Part shown: one piece after another, positions 12,004 through 24,083 of the stretch | Position numbering within the stretch: the stretch's first letter is position 1 | How the letters are laid out: each line of letters starts with the position of its first letter | DNA from: Sciurus carolinensis | Lineage: Eukaryota; Chordata; Mammalia; Rodentia; Sciuridae | Direction of reading: 5' to 3' | Length of the DNA stretch: 64,000 nt | NCBI RefSeq assembly: GCF_902686445.1 | Contig: NC_062232.1 | Location: 70,697,440 to 70,761,439 of the forward strand | Program-made: the position numbers and the translations under genes | Notes under the pieces: model-generated | The model's database searches: none | Told to the model about the DNA's origin: nothing | The model's input: the letters and a program-made list of their open reading frames with translations, nothing else

Positions 12004-13000
12004 ACCGCTTACAAATTATTATTTGCATTTTAAACAAGACTATCACCCCTTTTGATACTTGGTATATACAGAAGATGATACAGTACTACTACAGAATATC
12101 CATGTTTTTCATGCGTGCATTACATTTTGGAATGGATGGACCATAGTTTGTATAATAAAGCCATATTCAATTATGTATAAGAATTGAAATAGTAGAGGAA
12201 GTCTCTGGAAAAAAAAAACAGGAATAATTAGAAATCTACTATGTTGGAAGACAATTATCCATGGGTCAATTGCATTTATTTCTTCTCTGAGCTAAGAAAT
12301 TGACAGTTTTGTTATCGACTATTTTGCAAGATGATTTAATGGAAGCAAATTACCAAAGAAGTCAGAGATAGTGTCTCCCTTCATAAAACATGGAAAATTT
12401 GTTTTCAGAGTAGCATAATAAAGAAAAAAACAACTTTCTAGGACAAACACCTCTCAATTTTTATATCAGTTCCCTATATTTTGGGGATTTCCATAACTCT
12501 AGGTTTCTCCAACTATGGCTGTAAATCATCAATATGCACCCAAACTAAATGGGTCTGCCACCACATTGACCCCATATGCCTTGGAGGGCAAAGGGAACTA
12601 TTGTGAATATAAAGTTCATGTTACATCCTGTGCTGTGCGTAATAAGTGATTTTGCCTGTGACCTAGGATTCTTGCCTTTTTCGCACACACATGAACCTGT
12701 GGCAAGCTAATTTTTCAGTTTTCAAGTAGGGTAAAATCTCAGATCCTTCACAGTCAATACTTAATAATTTTGATTCCTAACAGGGAAATGCCTCTCTAAA
12801 GGAAGACAGTTACATTAGTCACATTTGGGGAACTAATAAATCTTCCTTAGATCTGATAATAATTGTTCTGAACAAGAAGTGTGTCAGTTGAGGGCAGATG
12901 TGCCTTGCTGTCCCACCTTTTAATGAGTCTTTTGGTAGAACTAGGATCAAAATTGGCTGTTAAATATTTTATTAATCACTCTTTTAGTCAACTTTCTATT
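12004..13000. other. Intergenic, nothing recognised
   Basis: No coding, SINE or LTR signature supported. One stretch near 12500-12640 is less AT-rich, but I cannot assign it. Confidence 0.5.
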
Positions 13001-14330
13001 ACTGTGACAAAAATACCCAAGATAAACATTCACAAAGAGCAAAGTTTTATTTTTACTCAAGATATTTTAGTTTTCCATGCATGGTTAGTGGGCTGTGTTG
13101 TTTATGTCTCCAGTAAGTCAGATACATCATGATGGGAGCTTCTGGTAGAGAAAGCTGCTAATTTCATGGCAGACATAAAGAAAATAGAGAGAAACAGTAG
13201 GGAACCAGGATCTCAATATCACTTTCAAGGCATACCCTTAATGACCTAAAATACTTCCACTACACTCAAACTCCTAAAATTTTCACTACTTTCCAATAGA
13301 TCCAGAGGCTGGTAAATAAGCCTTCAATAAGATTTTGGGTGATATTCAAGTTTTAAATTATATCATTTTGCCTCTTGACTCCTGAAGGTACATGTTCATC
13401 TCACAATGCAAAATGTATTCAGTCCATCCCCAATAATCTTCAAAGTCTTAAAAGTTCCAGAATTGTTATAAAGTCCAACTCCAAAATCTCCTCCAGGACT
13501 CAAGGAAAACTTAGCTATGGGACCCCATGAAAATAAAAAGAACAAGTTACATATTTCCAGTATACAATTGCATATTGTTAACATTCCCTTTCCAAAAGGG
13601 AACACCAGTATACAATTGCATATTGTTAACATTCCCTTTCCAAAAGGGAACAATAGGAATTGCAACAAAGGAAGACCAAAACTAAGGAGGAAATCATTAA
13701 ATCTTATAGCTTCAAGTCCAGTATTTCAGACACATGTGGCATAATATGAGCTTCAAAGACCTTAAGCAGGTCCAACTCTGTGACCTTGTTGTCTCCAGCA
13801 AGTTGGGCCCACTCGGCTTGCTCTCTGCAATTTCCCTAGATAGGCATTTCATGTTTCTAATATTTCTAAATTTGTGGTGTCTCCATTGTATATCTTCAGC
13901 TTCATTCTCACAGCTCCACACGTTACCCTGTTAGAGAATGCTTGCTGTGTCATTGACACTGATCCGCACTCTTGGTCCTCATACCTATCCTTTCAAATCT
14001 CATTGGAAGCCTACATAATCCCACATATCTTGCATTCTGGATGTCTGCAAAACCAGCAGCTTGTGGATGATTCCAGTGTCTGACCCTGGCACAAACTCTG
14101 CAGTAGTCTCTGAGCACCTTAAAGGATGAATTAGAGGAAATGAATTTCAGAGGAATGATTGCATATGCAGACTTGTACAAGAAAACTTCTTTCTTTTGCT
14201 TTAGTACAAGGTACCTAACCTCATTTTAATGGCAATCATCTCTTTAAACACTGAAACTTCTATGGGAGTGTCTTTAAATGCACTCCTATAAACAACTGGA
14301 AATATTCATATCACTGCCTGGATTCTGTAC
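13000..14330 (-). mobile_element. MaLR-like ERV, LTR plus internal part, antisense
   Basis: From 13000 to about 13375 the plus strand follows the reverse complement of a MaLR-type LTR (cttttagtcaactttc, then tgtgacaaaaatacccaaga). It passes into sequence resembling MaLR internal regions ('catctcacaatgcaaaatg', 'ttccaaaagggaaca', 'attaaatcttatagctt'). No long frame remains. Family assignment is by remembered pattern and is approximate. Confidence 0.5.
13557..13652. repeat. Perfect 48-bp tandem duplication
   Basis: Positions 13557-13604 and 13605-13652 are identical by direct comparison (each starts ccagtatacaattgc and ends aaaagggaaca). Perfect identity inside an otherwise old, diverged MaLR-like element suggests the duplication is recent. 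Confidence 0.95.
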
Positions 14331-14867
14331 TGTCTTAAAAATATTATTATTATTATTTTTTTTTTTGCTAAAAAAAATAGTCTGTCACCTTTAATTTTGG
14401 CCTATCACAAAATCACAGGGCATGAATATAAGGTACTGAAATATTTGCCACAGAGTAAAAAGGATAGTTTTTGGTTCAATTCCCAATAGAGAACTTATTT
14501 CCATCTGAAACTTTAAAACATGAGTATTTTGGGAACATTCAATATCCATAGTATAGCATTTACTGTCCTCTGGACAGAAAGAGGAAAGGTCAATTTGTCC
14601 CTGGTGCTAATATAAAGTATTACATTGACTAATAAAAGAGAAGTTCATTTACTTGCATTATGAGAAGCTAACAGCCCTGGAATAAAAATTAACATGTATC
14701 TATATTACTGGTGCAAAATTTTTCTCTTTCTTCATACCACCTAATCCTTCACTCTCCATTTATTTCAACTCCATTTATGTTGAAGAAAAAATCTGAGAAT
14801 TCAGGGAATTTCTGGGAGCAGCAAGACTAAGAATTTATGGTTCTATTAGGTATGTGCGTCTCAATAT

Positions 14868-15055
14868 TAGAGTGTATCAGTCAGTGTTTTCCAGAGAAAC
14901 AGAACCAGGAATGCTGAGAAAACTGGATAGTCACATGTGAAAGAATGAAGTTGAATTCTTAACTCAAACACTATACAAAAATGATCAAAGATCTAATTTA
15001 AATGTAAGAGTGAAAACTATAAAACTTTCAGAAGAAAACATAGGGGTAACCAAAT
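14868..15055 (+). mobile_element. LTR end fragment and L1 ORF2 fragment
   Basis: The piece at about 14870-14910 (cagtgttttccagagaaaca) resembles the complement of the LTR terminus seen at 43150-43180. From about 14915 to 15055 the sequence follows plus-strand L1 ORF2 ('ggatagtcacatgtgaaaga', then 'ataaaactttcagaagaaaa'). Confidence 0.5.
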
Positions 15056-16036
15056 AAGATTCATATTTTTCAATTGGTTGAATTATATTTTAAGTCTCTA
15101 AATTTATGGATAGCTCTCCTTTGTTTCTTTTGCATTCGCTTTTGTCTTTTCCTTTTTTTTTTTCACAGTAGAGTATTCCACAGTATGGATTTTTGAAATC
15201 ATAGCATCCTGCTGCTATTATATGAGAGCTTATTTTGTATATATTTCTAGTATATGTCTGTTCTAGATAAATGATTGGAGATAGAGCTCATTTTTTTCAC
15301 AAGATTACATCAGAGATGCTATTGCTTTTTTTAATCATTAGACATCTGAAGTCTTATCTTTGGAGGCAAATTAGTAGCCACTAGTAATTAAGGTCTAAAT
15401 GACTTAATTCATTCAGTCATGAAATTGTATCAAAATTATATCAGCAATTAATATAAATTTATGGCAGTGTTTCCGTTGTAAAGGACTTGTTGCTTCTATT
15501 TGTTAGGATCATTTATTTCTTTGTGAAATTGATGAGTATAGGGCCATTAGTATCATATAGATTAGCTCTTCATTTTGGAAATCTGTTCTTATACCATTAG
15601 AAAAGGAATAATATTTAACAACCAATTTTATATATTCTTTTATCTCTTCCCCAGAGTAGGCAATAATACTAAATCATTTGCTCATGATATTAAAACCTAT
15701 TTTTCTATATGTTTATATTTATCTTAGATGAAAGATCAGACATTCATACCAAGTAAGGAGTCAATCTTCTATGTAAGATGCATGTTTATTGGTTGTTGTT
15801 CAAAAGTGATTTTAGTCTTATGAACAATATTTTGTTCAATCTTTTACAAAAGAATAAACACACATATTATTTCTGTAAATAGTTTAATACAGATCACTAT
15901 GCTCTAGATATTCAGCCTTCTTTCTGTTCCTTGAAAAATCCGGAATATTGCTCTTTTGATTTATTTGTTGTTCAAACTTTTTGAACACTTCCTCTTTGTT
16001 TTTGTTGCTAGCTCTTTCTAATTCATATTTCATCAT
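15056..16036. other. AT-rich intergenic with a weak minus-strand coding-like patch
   Basis: Mostly featureless. At about 15900-16030 the minus strand reads as charged, helical text (residues such as NKNKEEVFKKFEQQ), ended by a stop on one side and the inserted LTR on the other. This could be an exon or retropseudogene scrap, or chance; I do not recognise it. Confidence 0.35.
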
Positions 16037-16474
16037 TGTTTTAGTCAGCTTTTTTGCTGTTGTGACAAAAAGACCTGACAAGAACAATTTTAGCAAAAGA
16101 AAAGTTTATTTGGGATCTCGTGGTTTCAGAGTTCTCAGTCCTTAGACAGTTGGCTCCATTTCTTGGGGCCTGAGGCAAGGCAGGGCCAAATAGTGTCATG
16201 TGGAGAGAAGCAGCTGAAGACATCAGACCAGGAAGCAGAGAGAAAGCTCCACTCAACAAGGACAAAATATGAACCCCAAAGACATGAACCCAGGAATGCA
16301 CCCTCTCCAACCACACCCCACATGCCTACAGTTAGGAAGTTAATCCTTATCAGGGGATTAATGCACTGATTAAGTTAAGACTTTTGTCACCCTTTCGTTT
16401 CACCTCTGAACTTTCTTACATAGTCTCACACATGAGCTTTTGAGGTACACATCAGGTTTAACCCATTGTAATCA
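16037..16474 (-). mobile_element. MaLR-type LTR, antisense
   Basis: It starts tgttttagtcagc and ends cattgtaatca on the plus strand, the complement of TG...CA. It parallels the LTR at 8300-8739 segment by segment, including the terminal 'acacatgagcttttgaggta'. The internal reading frames here are shadows of the LTR. Confidence 0.7.
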
Positions 16475-16499
16475 TGAATTTGATTTACTCGGGGGAAGA

Positions 16500-16862
16500 T
16501 TTTTTACTTTTTAAATTTTTTTATTTGTGAATTACAATTATATATACATTAGTGGGATTCATTGTTACATATTAATACATATAAACAATATAAACATAAT
16601 TTGATAAATTTCATTACTTAATACTTCCCAGTTACCTTTCCTCCTCCTTCTCCTGTTTCTCTTCTTCTACTCTACTAGTCTGTTCTCTATTTTCATGATA
16701 TTCCCACCTGCCATGTTTTCCCTTTATCTCCTTGACAAAAAACATTTTTCTTGACTTTCTGAATTTAACTTATTTTGTTCAACACAATTTTGTAAAGTTT
16801 CATACATTTTTCTGACATAATTTAGTTCTTCTTAAAGGTTGAATAAAACTCCATTATGTATG

Positions 16863-16912
<50 letters not shown>

Positions 16913-17160
16913 ATATTTTCTTTATGCATTTGTCTGTTTTTGAGTCTCTAGGCTGAGTCCATAAAGTGTCTCTTGTGAATTATATTGGTACAAATATGGG
17001 TACACATCTATCACTATAGTATGCCAAATTAAATTATTTTGGATAAATACCAAGTAGTGGTACAGCTAGACCTTATGGTGGTTCCATTCCTGATCTTTGG
17101 AGGAACTGTCATGCTGATTTTCATAGTGGTTGTACTAATTTACTATGTTATCAACAATAT
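16500..17160 (-). mobile_element. L1 3' end, antisense, with TA microsatellite
   Basis: The plus strand starts with a T-rich run (complement of the L1 A tail). It continues through a C/T-rich segment complementary to the purine-rich L1 3' UTR and then complement of ORF2 3' sequence ('tgaataaaactccattatgt'). A TA microsatellite at 16866-16911 lies at the position where L1 often carries a short TA stretch. Confidence 0.75.
16866..16911. repeat. (TA)n microsatellite
   Basis: About 23 uninterrupted TA units. Confidence 0.95.
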
Positions 17161-17660
17161 GTGTTTCTTTTCCTCCAAACCAGAGAGGTATTTTTCTTGC
17201 CTTCTTTCTTCATTCTAAATACCAAATACCAAATTTTCTCTCCAAATTCAAGAAAAAAATGAACTTATGCTAACATAAACTCAAACTTTTGTATTCTTAA
17301 TTTCTAGTCAATTAAAGATAGTATGAAATAGATATGATTAATTTATTTCTCTAATTTGTATAATTTATTATATTTGCTTGTTAGTATTAATTATGTGTGT
17401 TAAATAAGAAGGAACTTTAGTACAAAAACAGAATTAAATAAATTGTAGAGTTTTATTAAATTTTCATTTTAATATTTATTAAATGAAACATTTATATTTT
17501 ATATGTAGTATCTTGAAGTATTTTAATAGCAATAGTGTTTTCGGTTATTATTAACTGAGGTGAAAGTCAAATAATATTTACATTTTAACATGTAAAATTT
17601 GGAGCATTTAGAACTTTCTTGGTTTTTTGCCATCAAATTTATCTACCTTATAAACATTTT

Positions 17661-17891
17661 TGCTGGGTGTGGCTTACGCCTGTAATCCCAGGGCCTGGGG
17701 AGGCTGAGGCAGGAGGATTGAGAGTTCAAAGCCAGCCTTAGCAACAACAAGGTGCTAAGCAAGTCAGTGAGACCCTGTAAATTTAAAAAATTAAAAAAGG
17801 ACTGGGGATTTGGCTCAGTGGTTGGGTGCCCCTGAGTGCAATCCCTGGTATCCCCCCAAAACCAAATAAAAACAAACAAAAACACACACAC
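17661..17891 (+). mobile_element. B1-dID dimeric SINE
   Basis: Left half: ctgggtgtggcttacgcctg and ggaggctgaggcaggagga. Right half: ggactggggatttggctcag. The A/C-rich tail ends at a 7-bp direct repeat acatttt (17654-17660 and 17892-17898). Confidence 0.93.
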
Positions 17892-17939
17892 ACATTTTCA
17901 TTAACTTTAAGGAAACCTTGTATCTAATCAGCAGTCACT

Positions 17940-18530
17940 TCCCCAAATTCACTACTCCCAGACACTCAAAAACAATTCTGTCTCTATATTTGTAGGTATT
18001 ATGGGTATTTCATATAAGTGGAACCATTCAACTTGAAATTTTCTTGTACCTGGCTTCTTTCACTTAGCAAAATATTTTGGAAGTTCATCCATACTGTAGC
18101 ATATATCACTACTTCATTTTCATGACTGAATACTATTCCATTAAATTATGGACCATGTTTATCCATTCATCTATTGATGAATATTTGTGTTGTTTTCATT
18201 TATGTATAGATAAATAGGTTGCTTCAACATTTTGCTATTATACATAGTGCTGTTACAAACATTTGTGAAAAAGTATTTGAATACTTGTTTTAAGTCCTTT
18301 TGTGTATATTTTAGAATTTTAATTGCTAAGTTACATGATAATTCTACAAGTTAAATTTTTGAGAAAATTCCAAAAGTTTTCCACAAGTGGCTTGACCTTT
18401 TTACATTACCATCCATAATATATGAAGTTTTTAATTTTTCCATATCATTGCCAACATTTGATATGTTTTATTTTAATTAGCATGATTTAATATTTTGATT
18501 TAATATTTTGGTGTTATACATCCAATGTCT
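17940..18530 (-). mobile_element. L1 3' fragment, antisense, old
   Basis: The plus strand reads as complement of L1 ORF2 end and 3' UTR, with the recognisable order 'agttcatccatactgtagca', 'atccattcatctattgatga', 'tttccacaagtggcttgacc'. It is well diverged. Confidence 0.65.
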
Positions 18531-18845
18531 GTGCTTCCACTGGGACCATTTCTGCTAATTTTTCTGGTCAACAGGCTGTATATTCTTATGTCTTTGCATG
18601 AATTTAAATATATATTGAAAAGTAGACACTTAAATTATTATGATATGGTTAAATAATAATAAATATCAGATTCCTCTCTCATTAATGTTTTTGTTTCTAT
18701 TATTAATTTTCTTAGCTAATCTGGGTTGTGATTTTCTGTTTAGTTACTTCTAAAAATTTATTTTATAAAGATGTTATCCTTTGTTGAGTGAAGTCTCTGA
18801 ATTCTCTGTATTTTTATGTTGTTCATATAGAGTTACTATTTATAC

Positions 18846-19363
18846 TGTTATGGTGAGATCACAATAAATCACTGAGTTGCTCTTAAAGCAGGAGATGGAA
18901 CCATCTTTATTCACCAGCTGTCAGGCTGCAAGTCAATACCCTTCAACCCGCACCAAGGGTTAGAGTACACCTTTTATATCATAAGTAAAGCATGTCAGTA
19001 CTTTAATCATAAGTGGCTGTTGCTACGATTCAAAACTACAAAAATCATGAGATCTCAAATCATAAGCAGAAGGGAAAGTGGTTCAAAATGACCCTAGTTG
19101 AGCACAAGTTAAAGAATGGTTACTAACATCTAGGCAATCATTCTCTGATAGGGTACATTGTCCAAGAAAAATGGGAACCAAAAAGAACAATTTTACATTG
19201 TATAAAAATTGCCATTTTGTGCTGCCAAACATGTTGTGCTAAGCAACTGTTGATGGGTACAGAGGCAGGTGTTCCCATGGAAAAAGCATTTCCTACATGA
19301 CATGGAGTCTCAGGATAAAATGGAGTCTCTTTGTTCATTGCCAATGTAGCCTCGCCCATAACA
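18846..19363 (-). mobile_element. Solo LTR, antisense, 518 bp
   Basis: The segment has 8-bp inverted termini TGTTATGG...CCATAACA. On the minus strand there is TATAAAAGG and, downstream, AATAAAGATGG, the order of a U3-R-U5 LTR. Flanks are atac and atat, possibly a decayed 4-bp target duplication. No primer site or polypurine tract adjoins it, so it is a solo LTR. The small frame inside it is not a gene. Confidence 0.8.
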
Positions 19364-19742
19364 ATATAGATACTTCCTTAAACCTCTAAAGTTTAAAACA
19401 ACCAAACATGTGAGCATTCTTCCAATCTCTGCATATTGGTTCTGTGTTAAGTTACTCTTCAATGAAATCATTTACACTTTTGCCTTTGGCTTTTCTTGCC
19501 TACTGTAGTTTGAAGTTCAGCCAAAGATGAATCTTAAGACCTTTTCAAGTCTTTCCCAAGCAGTTGCCTTTTCCTGGGCATGTATGTAACATTCTAATTT
19601 GTCTAGTACAGGTGAGAGTTTTCCAATACACTATTTATTCAAATGATCTCTTTTCTGATCATTTCCTCACAGATTTTCAGCATATGTGTTGTTTGCTTCA
19701 ATTTTTATTGTTTGCCCTCAGCATGAATGGGCTACTGATTAA

Positions 19743-19788
<46 letters not shown>
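19743..19788. repeat. (ATT)n microsatellite
   Basis: About 15 ATT units, placed exactly where the A-rich tail of the adjoining antisense SINE should be, so it grew from that tail. Confidence 0.95.
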
Positions 19789-19975
19789 TGGTACTGGGGG
19801 TTTAACCCAGGAGTGCTTTATCACTGAACCATATCCCCAGCCCTTTTGGTGCTTTATTTCAAGTTGCTAGGTTTCTGAGGGCCTCACTAAGTTTCTGAGA
19901 CTGACCTTGAATTTGCAATCCTTCTGTCTCAACCTCTCTAATCGCTGGGAACACACACAGGCACCTGGCTTGCTC
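19789..19975 (-). mobile_element. B1-dID dimeric SINE, antisense
   Basis: On the plus strand the ID half comes first (tactgggggtttaacccagg, then ccatatccccagccc), followed by the complement of the B1 half (cttgaatttgcaatccttct). Confidence 0.88.
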
Positions 19976-20103
19976 ATTAAGTTTTAAATGTTTTTGAATA
20001 ATGTCCATATGTAACTGTTTTTCAATCCTGAATGTTTTGAAGTAAGATAAACATGGGCAAGTGCCTTGTATTAGTCTTTCAGAAACCCCTAAATATGTCA
20101 GTA

Positions 20104-20494
20104 TGATACCCATGATGATAATCAATTGGGACCAAGTCGTGTTTCCCAGATGTGAAGATAGAACAGTCGAGAAATACTGAGGCAAGCATAGAAAGCAAGT
20201 TTTATTTAAAGGATAGAACAAGACTGGGCAGAGACTGGGTCCCAAAGCTGGGTGTCCCAGGAATTGCAGATGTCCTGACTCTTTTATACTTTTTAGATTT
20301 CCTTTGTTGTAATGCTCTCTTCCTCTCCCCATCCTGTATACAAGACAAGTGACCAGAAGGTGGGAGAAAGGACCATAAAAATTCCACAAAAATCTCTTAT
20401 TACTTTAAAGTTGTCTCTGTCCTGATTCAGCATTAACTTAATTACTGCAATCTTTTGCCTACATTCTAAGGTTCAGAAAGTGTTGGTTTTGACA
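20104..20494 (-). mobile_element. LTR, antisense, class I-like
   Basis: On the minus strand it begins TGTCAAAACC and ends GGGTATCA. It carries TATAAAAGAG and then AAATAAAACTTGC about 90 bases later. The ending GGTATCA, the promoter neighbourhood and the AATAAA neighbourhood match the LTRs at 24724-25213 and 26317-26884, so all three belong to one superfamily. Boundaries are approximate, and no target duplication could be confirmed. Confidence 0.65.
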
Positions 20495-22300
20495 GATTTT
20501 GCTTATTTGGGGATGGTGTCTCTGAGAGTGACAGAGTTTTAGTTAGGTTCCTCTCAGTTCTCTTGACTAGGCTTTAATCTTAATCTTTACTGAGCCTGTA
20601 GTTTAGTTGTAGCAAGAATCCTGCTAGGACAGTTTTAAAGAGAATGCTTCACCCTCAATAGCTAATTAAATTCTTATCCTCCAACTCTGATGTATATAAG
20701 TCCTTGGTCTGTCTTCAGCCAGAATCCTAACTCAATTTACCAAGAAATTTTATCATTATTTCTTCTTAGTGGTTTTCTATTCATCAATCCTCCAAAATTG
20801 TTCTTAGTATAAATGTCCACTAATTTCCATTATTTTCAGAGTTGATCCATATCTCTTTATCCTGTTCTAATAGTCTTGACAATTATTGCAATAGTCCTGA
20901 ATAAATTATTTCTTATTATTTTAACAAATGTCAGAATAATTTTTCTTTAATAAGTGAAAAAATATTTGGTGCCATTCACCATTTTCACAAATTTTCACTC
21001 AACAATAGCACTTTACACCATGATTTATTTACACTTTATGAAATTAGGGAAAGGACATTTGCATATGATTAATTAAGAAAAGATCTGTTCATATCTTTAA
21101 CAACATAAGAACTTCTACACTATCGATTCTATGTTGCATGCTTCTATGAATAATTTGTATCTATTTCTTTATATCTTTATTGATGCGGATATATTTTTTA
21201 TATAAATTGCTTTATGCAACATTAAGTTGTCAAAATGCTATAGGTTACAAATGAAAGATGACTAATATTTGAGATAAAATTTTAAATATAATCTTGATAT
21301 AGAAATACACCATATTACTTTTAAGCTGAGTAATAATAGACTTGGTGCTGACTTTTTCCTAAAGAATTTATAAAGGAGAAACAGGAAACCAATTCTTTAG
21401 ATGCATTTTTAAAATGTTTGTCCTAATCCATTAAACTATGAGTTATGTTAGTTTTGCATGTTATTACAGGTACAAAAACGTATTTTTTTCTTTTTATATC
21501 TTTTCATTTATCTCTCCCCCATCTCATTAATTCTCTGGGGTAAAATATACTAATTTAAATGTTTCACATATGATATCTACAAAATAATTTGGTTATGGTC
21601 CGTCTTGCTATGTATGATTTTATGTGGTCCTAAATCCAAAAATTTATTTTTTCTTAGAGGAAAAGTGCTTTGTTAGCTAATTGGAATAAATTTCTGCAAA
21701 TAATAAGTGAATTCCTGCAACATTTTTAAAATCACATCACATGTTATTTCACTGTGGCACTTAAGGTTTTCTGACAACAGATTACCAGAACATCTGGTAT
21801 CTCAGTCTCTGAAAGTATTTTCACTTTCTCTAGACTTTTATCCACAGCATTAACAGCAATACTTAGAAAAAAACTAGACAAAACAGCAAGAATTTTCTTT
21901 TGTAAAATTTACAGAAAAATCCACAAAATAAATCCATGTAAGGGGAAACTAAAGTAGTGGTTGATATAGCAAGATGGAAGACAGATTGACTGAAAAGAGC
22001 ACAAAAAAAAATTTAGAGAAATGGATAGTTTTTATATCTTTATTGAGTTGGTGGTTACATAGGTAAATACAATTGTCAAGAATGTTAACTTTTTTAAACA
22101 GGTTTTTATTATTTCTTTGTAAAAATGAACACATATTAAAAATGAGTTTAAGTTCATTAATAGCATAAATTTGATAGTGTTAGACTCGCTGATTAAAAAA
22201 CAGAAGCACTCATCAAACGCATAGAGCCATCTTGAAAACAAGTCACTAAGATATTCAATTATAAACTGTTTAAAAGTGGCATATTGTAAACAAAAAATGG
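20495..22300. other. AT-rich intergenic, nothing firmly recognised
   Basis: The first 270 bp, beside the LTR, may still be ERV internal sequence. The rest shows no coding, SINE or LTR structure. Confidence 0.5.
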
Positions 22301-22302
22301 CT

Positions 22303-22497
22303 GGGTGCACTGGTACATAACTGTAATCCTATTGGATCTGGAGGTGAGGCAGGAGAATTGCAAGTTCAAAGCCAGCTTCAGTAACTTAACAAGGGCCTAA
22401 GCAATTTAGCTAGACTCTGTCTCAAAATACAAAATAAAAGAACTGGAAATGTTGCTCAGTGGTTAAGCACCTGGGATTCAATCCCTGGTACCAAAAC
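22303..22497 (+). mobile_element. B1-dID dimeric SINE
   Basis: ggctgggtgcactggtacat begins the left half, and aactggaaatgttgctcagt begins the right half, ending gattcaatccctggtacc and a (GA)n-rich tail. Confidence 0.9.
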
Positions 22498-22499
22498 AG

Positions 22500-23180
22500 A
22501 GAGAAAGAGAGAGAGATGAATGAGTTCTACACTCAGCAATAGTTTAGGAAAACTGAACTAACTTCCTCTTGCTGAAAATTTGCAGAAATACTGGTCAACT
22601 ATGATTTTTTTTTCTTTCTCTCTTTAAAACAATTATGCCCTTTTCTAGATAAGACAACAAATGCAAACTCCCTGATGAAGGTATCAACTTGAGTGTTTTA
22701 GGAGAAATTTGTATGTCTATAAAAGAGAGAGGTAAGACATTAGATGATAAGAACAAGTAGATACCAGATCTATGAAGCCTTGTATCCTATTGTGAAGAAT
22801 AAAATATTGACTTTTATTGGCAGATCTGATGAGTTTTAGTAACTGAGTTTACTGCTATGATTTACATTTCTGAAATGTAACTTCAGGTGTTTGTAACACA
22901 CAGATGAATAGAGTGCCATAACTCTAGCCCAAATGAAAGGTGGCAGTGTCGTAAGTAAAATTTTAGCAGTTAAAATTTTGATAAAAGAGTAATTCAAGAC
23001 ATATTTTGAAGGTTAAGTACAAAGATCTAACAGATAGGGTTCTAAGTCTTCTAAGTCTTTGTCCTTGAGAAGGGTAATTAAGAGTATGGGTTGTTTTTTA
23101 AGCATCAGAGAGAATATTGTGAATGCAATGGTTGATAGAGGAATTCAGAGTTCATGAAACAGTATAGGATAGTGGTACAG
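22500..23180. other. Intergenic, nothing recognised
   Basis: AT-rich, no supported features. Confidence 0.5.
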
Positions 23181-23259
23181 ACACACACATATATATGTGT
23201 GTGTGTGTGTATATATATATATATGTGTGTGTGTGTATGTGTATATATATATATATGTG

Positions 23260-23296
<37 letters not shown>
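23181..23296. repeat. Compound TG/TA microsatellite
   Basis: Alternating blocks of (TG)n and (TA)n over 116 bp. The small minus-strand frame covering it is an artefact. Confidence 0.95.
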
Positions 23297-23299
<3 letters not shown>

Positions 23300-23332
23300 T
23301 GGACAAATAGTTGACATTAAAACCAAATGATA

Positions 23333-23427
23333 GGCTGGGCATAATGACTCACACATGTAATCCCAGGGCCTCCAGGCCTTAAGCAACTTAGTAACACCCT
23401 ATCTCAAAATAAAAAAATAAAAAGGAG
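23333..23427 (+). mobile_element. Left (B1) half of a split B1-dID SINE
   Basis: ggctgggcataatgactcac starts a B1-like half with an internal deletion, ending in the A-rich linker aaaataaaaaaataaaaag. In the intact copies at 10685, 17661 and 22303 this linker is followed directly by the ID half. Here the ID half appears only 5.4 kb later, at 28853, after another A-rich stretch. Confidence 0.75.
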
Positions 23428-23564
23428 AATCATAGCTTCTGGGACAGGAGTCCCCTATATTCTCCTTTGCTAGCAAAGGAATAAAACTTTGTTTTCCTTT
23501 TTCTCAAAACCATGTCCTCATTATTGAATTGGCATCAGAGACAAGGACTGAGCTTTTGGTTACA
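23428..23564 (+). repeat. R-U5 part of the 5' LTR
   Basis: It holds AATAAA (in aaaggaataaaactttg) and ends ggttaca. About 85 bases at its start match 28733-28814. No U3 is present upstream; the B1 SINE half directly abuts. Confidence 0.7.
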
Positions 23565-23568
23565 AATT

Positions 23569-23586
23569 TGGTGCCCCAGGAAGGAC
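23569..23586 (+). other. Primer-binding-site-like sequence
   Basis: tggtgccccaggaaggac begins four bases after the LTR end. Only the first seven bases match the tRNA-Phe-like site of the antisense ERV, so the primer is uncertain. Confidence 0.45.
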
Positions 23587-24083
23587 TTGATAGCATTTCC
23601 CACTCCAGCTTCCTTGGGCAGGCCTGGTTCTCCAAGAAACCCCGCTTCCATGCTGAGGATGCAAGGTGGTTGGTAAACTTGTTAGGAGCTAACTGATGGT
23701 GAGTTAGGAGATTGGTGAGTTTGTCTCAGGTCAAACCAGAGGAGCAATTCCTATGAGTAAAGGGAGGAACTGAAGGACCTTCCCAGCAGTGGTCAAAGCT
23801 CCTTTTCCTTGAGGGAACTTCCACCTTCTCTCTCTGAACTATACAGGTAGCTCCTTCATGGTCCACTTTGAGAAAAGGGAAACTGAACTCAGGAAAGTTG
23901 TGACAACTTTGGTCATCTTCTAAGTCTCTCAATGTGCACTTTGAGACCCTTGATTCCACATACCTGGTTCCTCTTTGTGGGGACATCTGTGGTGCCACTA
24001 GTGTAGGAATCATGGTTAAGCAGTACTCAAGAACATAGGGATATTTAGTCCCTTCTGGTCCGTTCTAGGTTCTTACCTGTTTG

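Noticed and set aside
13557..13652. CRISPR-like or regulatory direct repeats
   Set aside because: Two adjacent identical units with no spacers in a mammalian MaLR-like element; a plain tandem duplication.
15884..16096. Minus-strand charged helical frame as a gene
   Set aside because: Short, runs into an inserted LTR, no family recognised.
19859..20389. 176-codon minus-strand open frame
   Set aside because: It runs through an antisense SINE and an LTR; repeat-derived, no protein signature.
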